DNA of 64,000 nucleotides. It comes from Flavobacterium anhuiense. Its GTDB lineage: Bacteria; Bacteroidota; Bacteroidia; Flavobacteriales; Flavobacteriaceae. The DNA lies in contig NZ_JUIV01000011.1 in assembly GCF_004151235.1 (NCBI RefSeq), positions 62,001 through 126,000 on the forward strand, in the 5' to 3' direction. The stretch's first letter is position 1; every line of letters begins with the position of its first letter. This document shows, piece by piece, positions 53,234 to 63,118 of the stretch. The position numbers and the translations under genes were made by a program. Below the pieces are notes generated by a model. The model worked only from the letters and a program-made list of their open reading frames with translations. It did no database searches and was not told the DNA's origin.

Positions 53234-53557
53234 ATGAAAAACAGAGTACAATTAATTGGGAATGTAGGAAACGATCCAGAAGTTAAAACATTAGAAAACG
53301 GAAGAAAGCTTGCACACATTACAATCGCAACAAAGGATTATTACAAAAATGACAAGGGAGAAAAAGTAGAACAAACCGAATGGCATAGAATAACAGCTTG
53401 GGGAAAAACAGCAGAAATTATCGAAAAGTTTGTTGTGAAAGGGAAAGAAGTTGCTGTTGAAGGAAAATTGACACACAGAAGCTACGATGATAAAAACGGA
53501 GAAAAACGCTATATAACCGAAGTGGTTGTAAATGAAATTTTATTGCTGAGTAAATAA
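53234..53557 (+). CDS. ssb: Single-stranded DNA-binding protein, short form without acidic tail
   Basis: This 107-residue OB-fold protein opens NRVQLIGNVGNDPEVK and has WHRITAWGKTAEI and GKLTHRSYDDKNGEKRY. It ends at NEILLLSK and lacks the linker and acidic DDDLPF-type C-terminal tip that recruits partners in typical SSB. It is thus a minimal, possibly paralogous SSB that would coat ssDNA but not bind the usual partners. A REP-rich gap and terminator follow. Confidence 0.92.
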   Translation: MKNRVQLIGNVGNDPEVKTLENGRKLAHITIATKDYYKNDKGEKVEQTEWHRITAWGKTAEIIEKFVVKGKEVAVEGKLTHRSYDDKNGEKRYITEVVVNEILLLSK

Positions 53558-53564
53558 CATTTAA

Positions 53565-53732
53565 TATTCCGTTAGGAATATCTCGTCGGTAGAAAAAAAA
53601 TGATGTTGTTTGTAGTGTCCTGTAGGGACACCTGTTTTGTGGAATAATTCATTTCACCAATCAAACGTTCCTACGGAACGTAAAACCATAATCCAAATCG
53701 AATTTCTACCGATGAGACATTCGTACGGAATG
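53565..53732. repeat. Composite REP-like element
   Basis: The left arm (TATTCCGTTAGGAATATCTC, then GTCGGTAGAAA) and the right arm at 53703-53732 (TTTCTACCGATGAGACATTC, then GTACGGAATG) are inverted. Inside are two short palindromes, TGTCCTGTAGGGACA (53616) and ACGTTCCTACGGAACGT (53665). Confidence 0.7.
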
Positions 53733-53761
53733 AAATGCTTTTAGAATTAAAGGACGATTAG

Positions 53762-53797
53762 TTAAACCCGACAGGTTTTTAAAATCTGTCGGGTTTA
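53762..53797. terminator. Terminator between ssb and the DUF2461 gene
   Basis: TTAAACCCGACAG and CTGTCGGGTTTAA form a 13-bp stem with a 10-nt loop between convergent genes. Confidence 0.88.
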
Positions 53798-53818
53798 ATA
53801 TTTTGCAAAAAAATGTTT

Positions 53819-54511
53819 TTATATAATTGAAACCCCATTAGCGTCAGTTGTAAGAACCTCGCTCATGTAATCGAAAAAAGGTCTCATGTTTTTGAAAGCG
53901 TCTAAGGCCAGCTCTAAAAACTGCGGACTCAATACTTCCTTGTCAGTAAAACGTTTTATGACCAAAAATTGTTTGAAACGAAGCAAATCAATAGCAGGAT
54001 GATCCACATCAAATCCTTTTGGTTTTGTTTTGAGCTGTTCTCCTTGCAAAGTGCCAAAGTTGCTTTTGAAAGATTCAGAATTCAGTATTTCCTGAAAGGT
54101 TTCAGGATCTTGGGCAAATTCGGTTCTTATTCGTTTTAAATCGGCAGCATTCGGTCCCCAAAATCCACCCGCGAAAAAGTTGTTTCCTTTTTCCAGATGA
54201 AAATAATAGCCGCCACGTCTTGCTGCGGTTGCTCGCGTATAACTTCCGCCCCAATAATGTTTAAAAGGTGTTTTATCTTTAGAAAAACGAATGTCGCGAT
54301 AGATTCTGTAAACACTTTTTTTGCCAGAAGTATTTTCTAAAACATCCGTTTTGGAAAGTTCTTTTAGTAAAGCACCAGCAAAAGTTTCAATATGATTAAG
54401 TTCTATCAAATATTGTGGTTTATGCTCTTCAAACCATGGTTTGTTATTGTTTTCCTTTAGCTGAACCAAAAAGTCAAGACTAGATTTGGGAATTGTAATA
54501 TCGTTTTTCAT
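53819..54511 (-). CDS. DUF2461 family protein
   Basis: This 230-residue protein contains KPWFEEHKPQYLIELNHIE and RIYRDIRFSKDKTPFKHYWGG, typical of the DUF2461 (TIGR02453) family, which is common in bacteria and fungi but of unknown function. A GGYYFHLEKGNNFFAGGFW segment also matches. I start at the ATG at 54511; a TTG 11 codons upstream is unlikely. Confidence 0.85.
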   Translation of the reverse strand: MKNDITIPKSSLDFLVQLKENNNKPWFEEHKPQYLIELNHIETFAGALLKELSKTDVLENTSGKKSVYRIYRDIRFSKDKTPFKHYWGGSYTRATAARRGGYYFHLEKGNNFFAGGFWGPNAADLKRIRTEFAQDPETFQEILNSESFKSNFGTLQGEQLKTKPKGFDVDHPAIDLLRFKQFLVIKRFTDKEVLSPQFLELALDAFKNMRPFFDYMSEVLTTDANGVSII

Positions 54512-54553
54512 AATTGAATTTAAAAATCGAAAAATAGACTGCAATTTAAAACT

Positions 54554-54587
54554 AAAAAACCCACCAGAGAAATCTGATGGGTTTTTC
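54554..54587 (-). terminator. Terminator after the Lys/Cys-rich gene
   Basis: AAAAACCCACCAGA and TCTGATGGGTTTTT form a stem with one G-T pair and a GAAA loop. It lies just after the stop codon at 54597 on the minus strand. Confidence 0.8.
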
Positions 54588-54596
54588 TATATCGCG

Positions 54597-54782
54597 TTAA
54601 GCAGTTTTTTTGAATAAATCAAACATAGGACAGCGTGAGCAGCGTTTCTTTTCGCTCTTTTTATATTTTTCACAGCAAGAAGATTTACAATTCTCAATCT
54701 TCTTAATTTTATCAAGGATATCTTTGTTTTTCTTTTTCTTCTTATCCTTTTTTTTGTCCTTGTCTTTTTCTTTCTTGCTCAC
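54597..54782 (-). CDS. Small Lys-rich, Cys-rich protein
   Basis: This is a 61-codon frame with a GTG start preceded by AGAGGAAAAA, a rare Shine-Dalgarno-like site for this genus. The N-terminal half is almost all Lys/Asp (KEKDKDKKKDKKKKKNK). The C-terminal half has Cys clusters (CKSSCCEKY, KKRCSRCPMF) that could bind a metal. Its own terminator and RBS support it as a real gene. Function unknown. Confidence 0.65.
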   Translation of the reverse strand: MSKKEKDKDKKKDKKKKKNKDILDKIKKIENCKSSCCEKYKKSEKKRCSRCPMFDLFKKTA

Positions 54783-54864
54783 TTTTTCCTCTGAATTTTA
54801 AAAACAGAGACAAATATAAACCAAAAAAGTTATTTTTAAACATTCTAAATAAACTTTAACTTTT

Positions 54865-55383
54865 TTATTTAGGATTAATAGCGATTGAACTTGTAACTGT
54901 TAATTGCTGAATATCACGATCAAATAAATAAAGTCCACCTTTATCGTCACCAATTAAGTTGATTTTGTCTAAGATAGATTTAGCTGTAGCTTCTTCTTCA
55001 ATTTGTTCAGAAACGTACCATTGTAAGAAATTGTGCGTCGCATAATCTCTTTCTTCAAAAGTAATATGAACCAATTCGTTAATAGATTTCGAAACAAAAA
55101 GTTCATGATTATAAAGCTCCTCAAACATTTCTTTGAAAGTCGTATAAGTTGTTTTTGGCGCTTTAAGATCTGTTACCTGAGCATGCCCTCCGCGTTCGTT
55201 TACATACTTAACCAATTTAAGCATGTGTGCACGCTCTTCGTCTGACTGTGTGTACATGAATTGCGAGATTCCCTCTAATCCTTGCACTTCAGCCCAACAA
55301 GCCATAGAAAGATAAGTTTGTGAAGATTCTGCTTCTATGCGGATTTGCTTGTTTAAAGCCGATTCAATATTTTTTGCTAACAT
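54865..55383 (-). CDS. ftnA: Ferritin
   Basis: This 172-residue non-heme ferritin contains EAESSQTYLSMACWAEVQGL and DEERAHMLKLVKYVNERGG, giving the Glu/His ferroxidase-centre ligands, with a late EEEATAKSILDKINLIG. It oxidises and stores iron as a 24-mer in the cytosol. The gene stands alone; no iron box was recognised upstream. Confidence 0.93.
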   Translation of the reverse strand: MLAKNIESALNKQIRIEAESSQTYLSMACWAEVQGLEGISQFMYTQSDEERAHMLKLVKYVNERGGHAQVTDLKAPKTTYTTFKEMFEELYNHELFVSKSINELVHITFEERDYATHNFLQWYVSEQIEEEATAKSILDKINLIGDDKGGLYLFDRDIQQLTVTSSIAINPK

Positions 55384-55550
55384 AATAAGTGTCTTTTTTG
55401 TAAAATTAAGAAATTATTCATTTCATTTTTTCAAAAGCTCGAAAACATTAGACTTTTGAATTAGCCTTAAGTGGAATTAATTGGGCTTGATTTCCTCAAA
55501 ATTGGCTGGATTTAAAAATGTAAATCATATTATTTTAGAAATAAGCAATA

Positions 55551-55587
55551 AAAAAAGCCCTTAAGAAAAAATCTTAAGGACTTTTTA
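55551..55587 (-). terminator. Terminator after the OmpA-family gene
   Basis: AAAAAAGCCCTTAAGA and TCTTAAGGACTTTTT form an A/T-rich stem with one mismatch, about 20 bp after the stop codon at 55609 on the minus strand. Confidence 0.75.
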
Positions 55588-55608
55588 ATCGAGTCTATTA
55601 AAAAGAAA

Positions 55609-56745
55609 TTATTTTACGATAAAAGTAACTCTTCTAGCTAATCTTCTAGCTTCGTCAGAGTCTTTTTGGATTGATGTATCTGCACCATTTGCAATAACAT
55701 TTAAACGAGAAGAAGCAATTCCAGCTTTTTCAAAAATAGTTTTTACGTTTGTTGCTCTAGTGTTAGATAGTTTTTCGTTGTACTCAGCTTTTCCAACTTG
55801 ATCAGCATAACCAACAAGGTCAAGAGAAGCAGAAGGATTTTTTCTTAAGTAATTTAAAACTACATCAATCGCAGCAGTTGAGTTTTCAATAGGAGTCGTT
55901 TTGTTGAAATCAAAATACACACTGTAGTACTTATCATTAATCATTCTTTTGATTAAATCACTATCAGTTGGCTGTGCATTATTTAATTGTTTTTCTACAA
56001 TAACTTCTTTTTGTGCAGGTCTGTTTTTGATTTGTGATTCAAGATCTGCTACTTTGTTTTCCAACGCAGTAATATCAGCATTGTTACTTTCGCTAGAAAT
56101 TACTGTCCAGTCTGCATGTTTTGTATTTTTACCTAAGTAAACGTTTAAACCAACAGTTCCGTTAAAAATCAAACCAGAAAAACCTCTGTTACCTGCAGCA
56201 TAAGCTCCATCAAAAGTACGATCTTGAGATGCATTGAAAATAGTTGAGAAATCACCAGTTAAAGCAACTCTGTTTGATAATCTTATTTGTCCAGTTACCC
56301 CAGCAATAAAGTTACCCATTTCATCTGCTCCTTTGAAGTTATCGTTTCTTAATTGAGAATAACCAAAACCAGCATGTCCTAATAAACCAATAGTGTTTGT
56401 CCAAGTTTCAAAATTCATGATGCGGCCTAAGTTGGCTACCGCTTGTAAATCTAATCTATAGTATCTTGAATCAAAATCAATAGAGCTTCCTTTTGCGGTA
56501 AAACTGTTGTATCCAAAGTCTGCTTTCAAACCAAATTTGTTGTTAAGCATGTAGCGAACCCCTAAATCTCCAGTCCATGGACTTACAGTATTTGTATAAT
56601 ATCCATCGCTAAATGGTCGTTGCGGTTTGTTAAAACCTGCGCCTAAATCTATAGACCATTTATTATAAGCATTGTTACTTTCTGTTTGAGCATGTACTGC
56701 AGTTAACGCTAGGGCAAATGCAAGAGTCATTACAACTTTTTTCAT
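55609..56745 (-). CDS. OmpA-family outer-membrane protein
   Basis: This 378-residue protein has a signal peptide (MKKVVMTLAFALALTAVHAQ), a porin-like beta-barrel to about residue 215, a short coiled linker (ITALENKVADLESQIKN) and a C-terminal OmpA peptidoglycan-binding domain with LDLVGYADQVGKAEYNEKLS and the end AGIASSRLNVIANGADT, RLARRVTFIV. It anchors the outer membrane to the wall. Confidence 0.92.
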   Translation of the reverse strand: MKKVVMTLAFALALTAVHAQTESNNAYNKWSIDLGAGFNKPQRPFSDGYYTNTVSPWTGDLGVRYMLNNKFGLKADFGYNSFTAKGSSIDFDSRYYRLDLQAVANLGRIMNFETWTNTIGLLGHAGFGYSQLRNDNFKGADEMGNFIAGVTGQIRLSNRVALTGDFSTIFNASQDRTFDGAYAAGNRGFSGLIFNGTVGLNVYLGKNTKHADWTVISSESNNADITALENKVADLESQIKNRPAQKEVIVEKQLNNAQPTDSDLIKRMINDKYYSVYFDFNKTTPIENSTAAIDVVLNYLRKNPSASLDLVGYADQVGKAEYNEKLSNTRATNVKTIFEKAGIASSRLNVIANGADTSIQKDSDEARRLARRVTFIVK

Positions 56746-56913
56746 TATGTTTTAATTTTAAATTTTTGCCCAAAACAACAATAAATTGTAGGTAAAAACT
56801 TTCTTTAAAAGCCAAAAAAGTATTAAAATAAGACTATTAGCAAAAAATTAAAGAATAAGGAATGACCCGTAAAATACAGGGATTTTGTGGTAAGTTGCTG
56901 ATAACGAATTTGT

Positions 56914-58308
56914 TTAATCAAATCCGTCGGCAAATTTGCGCAAAACAAGTTGTTTCGCAGCAATGTCGTAATAACTTAAAATAATGTAGTTACTCAACTT
57001 AAGAGTATTATAAAGAACTGCTTCTTTATGAGAATCCAAAAAATAGTAAACTTTATCAGAAGCGAAAGGCTCGTGTGTTTCTTTGGTTAATTCTAACTTT
57101 TTGGTCCAGATGCTTTCGAAAAAGACAGAATAGTTGGTTTCAATGTTGTAATAGCCGTTTGAAGGAAAATCGCCAAAAGGATCATTAAAAGCAAAACCAT
57201 TCATAGAAATCGATTTTAAATCGCTGCCCGAACCACCTAAAGTGATGAATAGATTTTTTTGATTCTTATAAACCGAAAGTCCAGCATCAAGAGAAGATAA
57301 TGTTTTTAAAAACTTTGCTGTATTTTTTAATTGCTTTGGTGGACGATCTTCAATTTGCATGAGCAAAGGAGAATTGCCAAAACGGATAGTATCTTTCTTG
57401 GTAACTGCAAATGATTTTATAGTTTCGCCAGATTCATAATCTTTTATATCAAATAAAAGTTCGTCAGCGTTAACATTTATCTGGTATAATTTGTTTTCAT
57501 GGTAATAAGAGTTAGACGTTTTTGGATTTTTCTCTCCAACAGGTTTCATAAACGTCTTCTCTATTATTTCCTGATTTTCTAAATTAATATCAAACAATTG
57601 TGTTTTTCTAAAACTTTGGTCTAAAGTTAGAATCAAACGGTTCGGAAGCGTGTAAAGTTTGCTTTTGGCACTTACTTTATATAACGGATTGTACTCACCA
57701 GAATCCATTTTCTCAATCGGATTTTCATTCAGAATCTGGTTGAATGTTTTCGGTTGGGTCTTTCTATCTATGAATTTAAAAGAACTGAAATCGAGGAATC
57801 GTTCCTCTGCCATTCCGTTTTTAAAAACAAAAGCAGTCAATGCCTGTTTTGTTTTGCTTTGCATCAATAAATAGAAATTATTGTCTTTTTGATATTGCGT
57901 TAAGAGATAATTCTCTTCAAGCGGAATTTGGAATTTTAATGCTCTGGAAGTTTTGTTTTCCAGGTAATATTTAATCAAAATGATTGTTTTTTCTTCTTTC
58001 GAAAACCAATACAAAGTCGGATTTCCGTCTTCGCTAAAACTATACCCCATCAAAGATCTGTTTTCAGTATACTGACGGTTTGTGACAAATTTGTCTCTTA
58101 AGAATAAAGCGCTATTGTATTTTAATATGGAAAGACTGTCTGCGCTGGCGGCAAAAACAAATACATCGCGAGTAGCCGTATTTTTGCCAGTCATGATTTC
58201 GGATTGCCCTACTTTGTTTTTTAAATCGATTGTATAAGAAGTCAGCACTGTCTGACTTAACACAACAGTACTTGATATTAAAAACAAAAAAAGGAAAATT
58301 CGTTTCAT
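56914..58308 (-). CDS. Secreted protein of unknown function
   Basis: The protein has 464 residues from the ATG at 58308 (a GTG 5 codons upstream exists). The signal peptide is MKRIFLFLFLISSTVVLSQ. The rest is beta-rich, with repeated strand-loop segments and no cysteine in the mature part (MGYSFSEDGNPTLYWFSKEE). It may be a propeller-like exported protein, but no family was recognised. Confidence 0.65.
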   Translation of the reverse strand: MKRIFLFLFLISSTVVLSQTVLTSYTIDLKNKVGQSEIMTGKNTATRDVFVFAASADSLSILKYNSALFLRDKFVTNRQYTENRSLMGYSFSEDGNPTLYWFSKEEKTIILIKYYLENKTSRALKFQIPLEENYLLTQYQKDNNFYLLMQSKTKQALTAFVFKNGMAEERFLDFSSFKFIDRKTQPKTFNQILNENPIEKMDSGEYNPLYKVSAKSKLYTLPNRLILTLDQSFRKTQLFDINLENQEIIEKTFMKPVGEKNPKTSNSYYHENKLYQINVNADELLFDIKDYESGETIKSFAVTKKDTIRFGNSPLLMQIEDRPPKQLKNTAKFLKTLSSLDAGLSVYKNQKNLFITLGGSGSDLKSISMNGFAFNDPFGDFPSNGYYNIETNYSVFFESIWTKKLELTKETHEPFASDKVYYFLDSHKEAVLYNTLKLSNYIILSYYDIAAKQLVLRKFADGFD

Positions 58309-58340
58309 ATGTTTTTTACGCACAAAAATTATTCCGCTTA

Positions 58341-58970
58341 TTATTGATTCATAAGCTCTTGAAAAAGATCTACAAATTGACCAACGTGCATTCCATCCAT
58401 TAAACCATGATGAACATAGACCGCCATTGACATGGTTCTTTTTCCTGTTTCAGAAACCATCATTTTTCCAAAGGAAATTTTAGGACAACTGTCTGGATAC
58501 GTAAAACTGCGCGCATGAGTAATTGAACTGAAATTCAACCACGGAATTGCCGAAAAATGAATTAGATTATCATCATCAAAAGATCTCGTAAAAAGTCCGG
58601 TTGTATTTTGAATGCGTTCGATTTCGGTTAATGCAATTTGTTCGAATGTTTTAAAATCTGGGTGATATTCAATTAAAGAAAATCCAAAAGTACCATCTTC
58701 TCGACCAATTGTTGCCGAAGCATCGATACGGTCGTTAATGTATATTTTGTCTTCTGAAATTCGATATCTAAAATTTTCGATTGCGTTTACCGCAGTCAAA
58801 GTTTTATGCAAATAGAAAATGAAGAACGAAGCATTGATACTTTTTGCGGTTTGATACGCTTTTGTACAATCAATTTCTACCGTTGCGCCAAAAAAAGGTT
58901 CATCCATTTGTTTAAAATGGGCAAAATGCTCTTTTCTATTCCAATTTTCTAGGTCAAAAAGTGTTTTCAT
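58341..58970 (-). CDS. CatA-like chloramphenicol acetyltransferase family protein
   Basis: This 209-residue protein has the catalytic His in AVYVHHGLMDGMHVGQFV, the H-H-x-x-x-D-G motif of type A CAT trimers, and an N-terminal FDLENWNRKEHFAHF that fits the family. Chromosomal homologues may have other acyl acceptors, so resistance is not certain. It is translationally coupled to the HAD gene: its ATG shares bases with the TAA stop of that gene (TAATG). Confidence 0.88.
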   Translation of the reverse strand: MKTLFDLENWNRKEHFAHFKQMDEPFFGATVEIDCTKAYQTAKSINASFFIFYLHKTLTAVNAIENFRYRISEDKIYINDRIDASATIGREDGTFGFSLIEYHPDFKTFEQIALTEIERIQNTTGLFTRSFDDDNLIHFSAIPWLNFSSITHARSFTYPDSCPKISFGKMMVSETGKRTMSMAVYVHHGLMDGMHVGQFVDLFQELMNQ

Positions 58971-59677
58971 TATAATAAATTCGGAACCACTTCTGCGATA
59001 GTTTCAAATGAACTAAAATGCTCGTGTTCTATAGTGTGATTAATTTTTTCGTGTTCCCAAGTAGTGTGAAACGGAATATGAACGGCATAACCGCCAATTC
59101 CTAAAACAGGCAGAACATCTGATTTTAATGAGTTTCCGATCATCAAAAATTCGTGTGGCTCAATTTCTAAACGGCCTAAAAGTTTCTGATAATCGATTTC
59201 TTGTTTGTCTGACATTACTTCGATATGATGAAAATAATGTCCTAAACCAGAACGATGCAATTTGCTATGCTGATCTTTTAAATCGCCTTTTGTAGCAACA
59301 ACCAATTTGTATTTGCCTTTTAAAGCTTCAAGCGTTTCTTCGATTCCGTCCAACAATTCGATTGGTTTTTCTAACAATTCTTTTCCGTATTGAATAATCT
59401 TTTCAATGACTTCCATCGGAATGGTATTGTTTGAAATGTTCATTGCGGCTTCAATCATCGAAAGGATATAACCTTTAATTCCGTAACCGTACAAAGGCAG
59501 ATTGGCAATTTCGATTTTAAATAATTCCTGCGAAATGCCTTGATGCGAAAGATAATCTTCCATCAAAGCGCAAAATTTATGTTCGGTTTCTTGAAAGTAA
59601 GGTTCGTTTACAAACAAAGTATCATCGGCATCAAATGCGATTACTTTTAGGTTTGGTATTTTAGTTTTATGTAACAT
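58970..59677 (-). CDS. HAD-family hydrolase
   Basis: This 235-residue phosphatase has motif I in VIAFDADDTLFVNE (DxDxT), motif II in LVVATKGDLKDQHSK and motif IV in FLMIGNSLKSDVLPVLGIG. The cap region sits between them. The substrate is unknown. It is the first gene of a pair with the CatA-like gene downstream. Confidence 0.88.
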   Translation of the reverse strand: MLHKTKIPNLKVIAFDADDTLFVNEPYFQETEHKFCALMEDYLSHQGISQELFKIEIANLPLYGYGIKGYILSMIEAAMNISNNTIPMEVIEKIIQYGKELLEKPIELLDGIEETLEALKGKYKLVVATKGDLKDQHSKLHRSGLGHYFHHIEVMSDKQEIDYQKLLGRLEIEPHEFLMIGNSLKSDVLPVLGIGGYAVHIPFHTTWEHEKINHTIEHEHFSSFETIAEVVPNLL

Positions 59678-59988
59678 GGTGTTTTTGTTTCAAGTTTAAA
59701 GTTTTCTTTGTTTCAGTTTTTTTTGCCACGACCCTAGCAATAGCGAACAGTCGAAGCAAATTCACAAATTATACTAATTTTTTGCCACAGATTATTAAGA
59801 TTTAAAAAATTATCTACTCAATCTGCGTGAGACTTTTTTAACCACAAATTACGCAAATTGCACAAATTTTTTTAGCCACAGATTAAATGATTATTCATGT
59901 TTTAAAAAATAAATCTGCTCAATCTGCTCAATCTGCGAGAGTTTTTTTTGCCACTCCCGATAACTATCGGGAGCGTGAAACCTTTTAT
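59678..59988. repeat. Mosaic of dispersed repeats
   Basis: The gap has no ORF. It contains GCCACAGATTA blocks (near 59794 and 59874), repeated AATCTGCTCAATCTGC strings, and a palindrome, CTCCCGATAACTATCGGGAG (59955-59974). Similar pieces occur at 46332-46418 and 63250-63280. Confidence 0.6.
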
Positions 59989-60876
59989 TTAATCTTTAGA
60001 AAAAAGCCCTTTCAAAGAAATTGTTTTATCGTAAAAAGTAATTCGGATTCCGAAAAGCAGAATGATTCCGCCTAAAACCATCTGTAAAGTTATTTGTTCT
60101 TCTAAAAACAACCAAGCTAAAATTGAGGTAATTACAGCTTGACTCAATAAACTTAGTGAAACTCTCGTTGCGCGCATGTGCTGAGTGGCATAACTTATCG
60201 AAAGCCAAGCGCACAATTGACAAATGACTGCTTGTAGAACCAAAACAAACCAGCCTGCATTTGAAAATCCGGTGAAAGGTTCGTCTAATGAGTAACATAA
60301 AATTCCTAAATAAATACTCGAAGCAAATAAACTGATGGTCATAAACGACAAAACATCGATTTCTGAAAGAACATTTTTGCTGACCAAAAGATAAATCGAA
60401 TATAAAATTCCAGATAAAACAGCAAATAGAAATGCTTTATCAAAGTTTAAATCGATAAAAAACTCAAAACCAACCAAAGTTACCATTCCGAATAAAGCGA
60501 CTAGTGTTCCAATCCAGAAATTCGTTGCAGGTTTTGCTTTCAGAAAAAAGAAAGAACCAACTCCAACCCAAACTGGAGATAAATTGGTCAGCAACGAAGC
60601 CTGAGTCGCGCTCGATTCCTGAATGGCGATATTCCAAACAGCAACATCAGATGAGAATAAAACACCGCAAAGTATAGCCAAAAGGGCAAATTTTAGTTTT
60701 GGGAATTTAAAGTTTCCACTGAAAATGACATAAGGCAAAAGCAACACCACAGCAAAAAACATTCGGTAAAAAGCCGAAATTAATCCTGGTGTTAAACGTA
60801 ATTTTACCAATATAGGAAAAATCGATATGCAAAGTATACCGCAGATTAGAGCTAATCTTGGTTTGGTGAGTTTCAT
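59989..60876 (-). CDS. EamA-family (DMT) transporter
   Basis: The protein has 295 residues from the ATG at 60876; the TTG frame 63 bp upstream has a non-membrane leader. It has ten hydrophobic helices in two EamA repeats, with GLISAFYRMFFAVVLLLPYV as the first repeat signature and RATRVSLSLLSQAVITSILA as the second. It is an inner-membrane exporter of metabolites or a small organic molecule; substrate unknown. Confidence 0.85.
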   Translation of the reverse strand: MKLTKPRLALICGILCISIFPILVKLRLTPGLISAFYRMFFAVVLLLPYVIFSGNFKFPKLKFALLAILCGVLFSSDVAVWNIAIQESSATQASLLTNLSPVWVGVGSFFFLKAKPATNFWIGTLVALFGMVTLVGFEFFIDLNFDKAFLFAVLSGILYSIYLLVSKNVLSEIDVLSFMTISLFASSIYLGILCYSLDEPFTGFSNAGWFVLVLQAVICQLCAWLSISYATQHMRATRVSLSLLSQAVITSILAWLFLEEQITLQMVLGGIILLFGIRITFYDKTISLKGLFSKD

Positions 60877-60924
60877 TTTTAGTTTATTTTTTTCAAGTTT
60901 TTTGGTGTATAGTTTAAAAAAGAA

Positions 60925-60965
60925 AATTGCGTGAATCAATTAAATTTTAATCGACTCACGCAATT
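60925..60965 (-). terminator. Terminator of metG
   Basis: AATTGCGTGA-A-TC and GA-C-TCACGCAATT form a long stem; on the minus strand the T tract TTTTCTTTTTT follows, about 20 bp after the metG stop. Confidence 0.8.
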
Positions 60966-60982
60966 AATAAATATATAAATAA

Positions 60983-63118
60983 TTAGTTTACAGTCGATCC
61001 ATTAGGCGCATCAGCATCCGGATTAACAAAAACAAGTTTTCCTTCTGCATTTGTAGTCATCAAGATCATTCCTTGGCTTTCAACACCGCGTAAAGCTCTT
61101 GGAGCAAGATTTGCTAATACAGAAACACGTTTCCCGATGATTTCTTCTGGCGAAAAACTTTCAGCAATTCCTGAAACAATCGTACGAACATCAATTCCTG
61201 TATCTACTTTAAGCACTAAAAGTTTGTTTGCTTTTGGCATTTTTTCAGCTTCCAAAATAGTTCCGATACGAATATCCATTTTAGCAAAATCTTCAAACTG
61301 AATTAAATCTTTTTGAGGCTCTGCTTGCTTGTTTTCGGCAAGATTAGCTGTTTTTGTTGCTTCCAATTTATCTATTTGTTTTTGTATTTCTTCGTCTTCA
61401 ATTTTAGCGAAAAGTAATTCTGCTTCGCCAATTTTATGTCCAGCCGGAAGTAAATCTGAGTTTTCAGAAATGTCATTCCAACCTAATGTTTTGTCGATAA
61501 TGATGTCTTTTGCATCGCGATCTTTCTCTTTCAAGAATTTGCTGAAACCTGCAAAATGCTCTTTAAGATCTCCTAAATTCAATATTCTAGAAAGTTTCGC
61601 AGCCGTGAAAGGTAAAAATGGTTCAGCCAAAACGCTCAACGCAGCAGCAATTTGCAATGCTACATACATTTGAGTTTTTACACGCTCTGGATTGTCTTTC
61701 ATTACTTTCCAAGGCTCTTCGTCAGCAAGATATTTATTTCCTAAACGAGCAACATTCATCAATTCGCCCAAAGCTTCACGGAATCTGTAACGCTCAACCG
61801 AACTTGAAATCACGGCTGGATACGCTTTTAATTCTGCTAAAGTTTGTTCGTCAACTTCAGAAAATTCGTTTGGAGTTGGAATAATTCCGTCGTAATATTT
61901 ATTCGTTAAAACGACAACACGATTTACGAAGTTTCCGAAAACAGCAACCAATTCGTTGTTATTTCTAGCTTGGAAATCTTTCCAAGTAAAATCGTTATCT
62001 TTTGTTTCAGGAGCATTTGATGTTAAAGCATAACGCAAAACATCTTGCTTATCTGGAAATTCTTCTAAATATTCGTGTAACCAAACTGCCCAGTTTTTAG
62101 AAGTCGAAAGTTTGTTTCCTTCCAAATTCAAGAACTCATTTGCTGGAACGTTGTCTGGTAAAATATAACTTCCTTCAGCTTTTAACATCGCTGGAAAAAT
62201 GATACAGTGAAAAACAATATTGTCTTTTCCGATAAAGTGAACCAGTTTTGTATCTTGATCTTTCCAATACGGTTCCCAATCTTTTCCTTCGCGCGCTGCC
62301 CATTCTTTTGTAGAAGAAATGTAACCGATGGGTGCATCAAACCAAACATAAAGTTTTTTGCCTTCGGCACCTTCAACAGGAACGTCAATTCCCCAATCTA
62401 AGTCACGTGTTACGGCACGAGGTTCTAATCCTGCGTCGATCCAAGATTTTACTTGTCCATAAACGTTGGTTTTCCAGTCGCTTTTATGCCCAACTAAAAT
62501 CCACTCAGTTAAAAAATCAGTATATCTGTCTAAAGGTAAAAACCAGTGTTTTGTCTCTTTAAGAATTGGAGTTTCTCCAGTAATAGTCGATTTTGGATTG
62601 ATCAAATCAGTCGCATTCAAAGTCGATCCGCATTTTTCGCACTGATCTCCGTAAGCTTCTGGATTATCACATTTGGGACAAGTACCTACAACAAAACGAT
62701 CTGCTAAAAACTGATTTGCTTTTGCATCGTACAATTGTTCTGTCACTTCTTCGATAAAATCTCCTTTATCATACAATGTTCTAAAGAATTCCGAAGCTGT
62801 ATCATGGTGAATTTTCGCCGAAGTTCTTGAGTAATTATTGAATGAAATTCCGAAATCTTCAAAAGATTTGCGGATAATTCCATCATATTTATCAATAACT
62901 TGCTGTGGTGTAACTCCTTCTTTTTTAGCTTTCATAGAGATTGCAACCCCGTGTTCATCGCTTCCGCAAATAAATGCAACATCTTTTCCTTGCAATCTTA
63001 AATATCTAGAATATATATCTGCAGGCACATAAACCCCAGCCAAGTGACCAATATGAATAGGCCCGTTGGTGTATGGCAATGCCGCCGTGATCGTATATCT
63101 TTTTGGATCTTGTATCAT
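60983..63118 (-). CDS. metG: Methionyl-tRNA synthetase
   Basis: This 711-residue class I aminoacyl-tRNA synthetase has the HIGH motif in [16 protein letters not shown], a zinc knuckle ([17 protein letters not shown]) and the KMSKS-like loop [12 protein letters not shown]. The anticodon-binding helices follow. The last 110 residues are an EMAP/TRBP-type tRNA-binding domain ([17 protein letters not shown]). It charges tRNA-Met in the cytosol. Length matches the large MetG type. Confidence 0.97.
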   Translation of the reverse strand: MIQDPKRYTITAALPYTNGPIHIGHLAGVYVPADIYSRYLRLQGKDVAFICGSDEHGVAISMKAKKEGVTPQQVIDKYDGIIRKSFEDFGISFNNYSRTSAKIHHDTASEFFRTLYDKGDFIEEVTEQLYDAKANQFLADRFVVGTCPKCDNPEAYGDQCEKCGSTLNATDLINPKSTITGETPILKETKHWFLPLDRYTDFLTEWILVGHKSDWKTNVYGQVKSWIDAGLEPRAVTRDLDWGIDVPVEGAEGKKLYVWFDAPIGYISSTKEWAAREGKDWEPYWKDQDTKLVHFIGKDNIVFHCIIFPAMLKAEGSYILPDNVPANEFLNLEGNKLSTSKNWAVWLHEYLEEFPDKQDVLRYALTSNAPETKDNDFTWKDFQARNNNELVAVFGNFVNRVVVLTNKYYDGIIPTPNEFSEVDEQTLAELKAYPAVISSSVERYRFREALGELMNVARLGNKYLADEEPWKVMKDNPERVKTQMYVALQIAAALSVLAEPFLPFTAAKLSRILNLGDLKEHFAGFSKFLKEKDRDAKDIIIDKTLGWNDISENSDLLPAGHKIGEAELLFAKIEDEEIQKQIDKLEATKTANLAENKQAEPQKDLIQFEDFAKMDIRIGTILEAEKMPKANKLLVLKVDTGIDVRTIVSGIAESFSPEEIIGKRVSVLANLAPRALRGVESQGMILMTTNAEGKLVFVNPDADAPNGSTVN

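Noticed and set aside
61329..61884. Plus-strand frames of 88-114 codons
   Set aside because: They are opposite metG and carry no motif; metG is certain.
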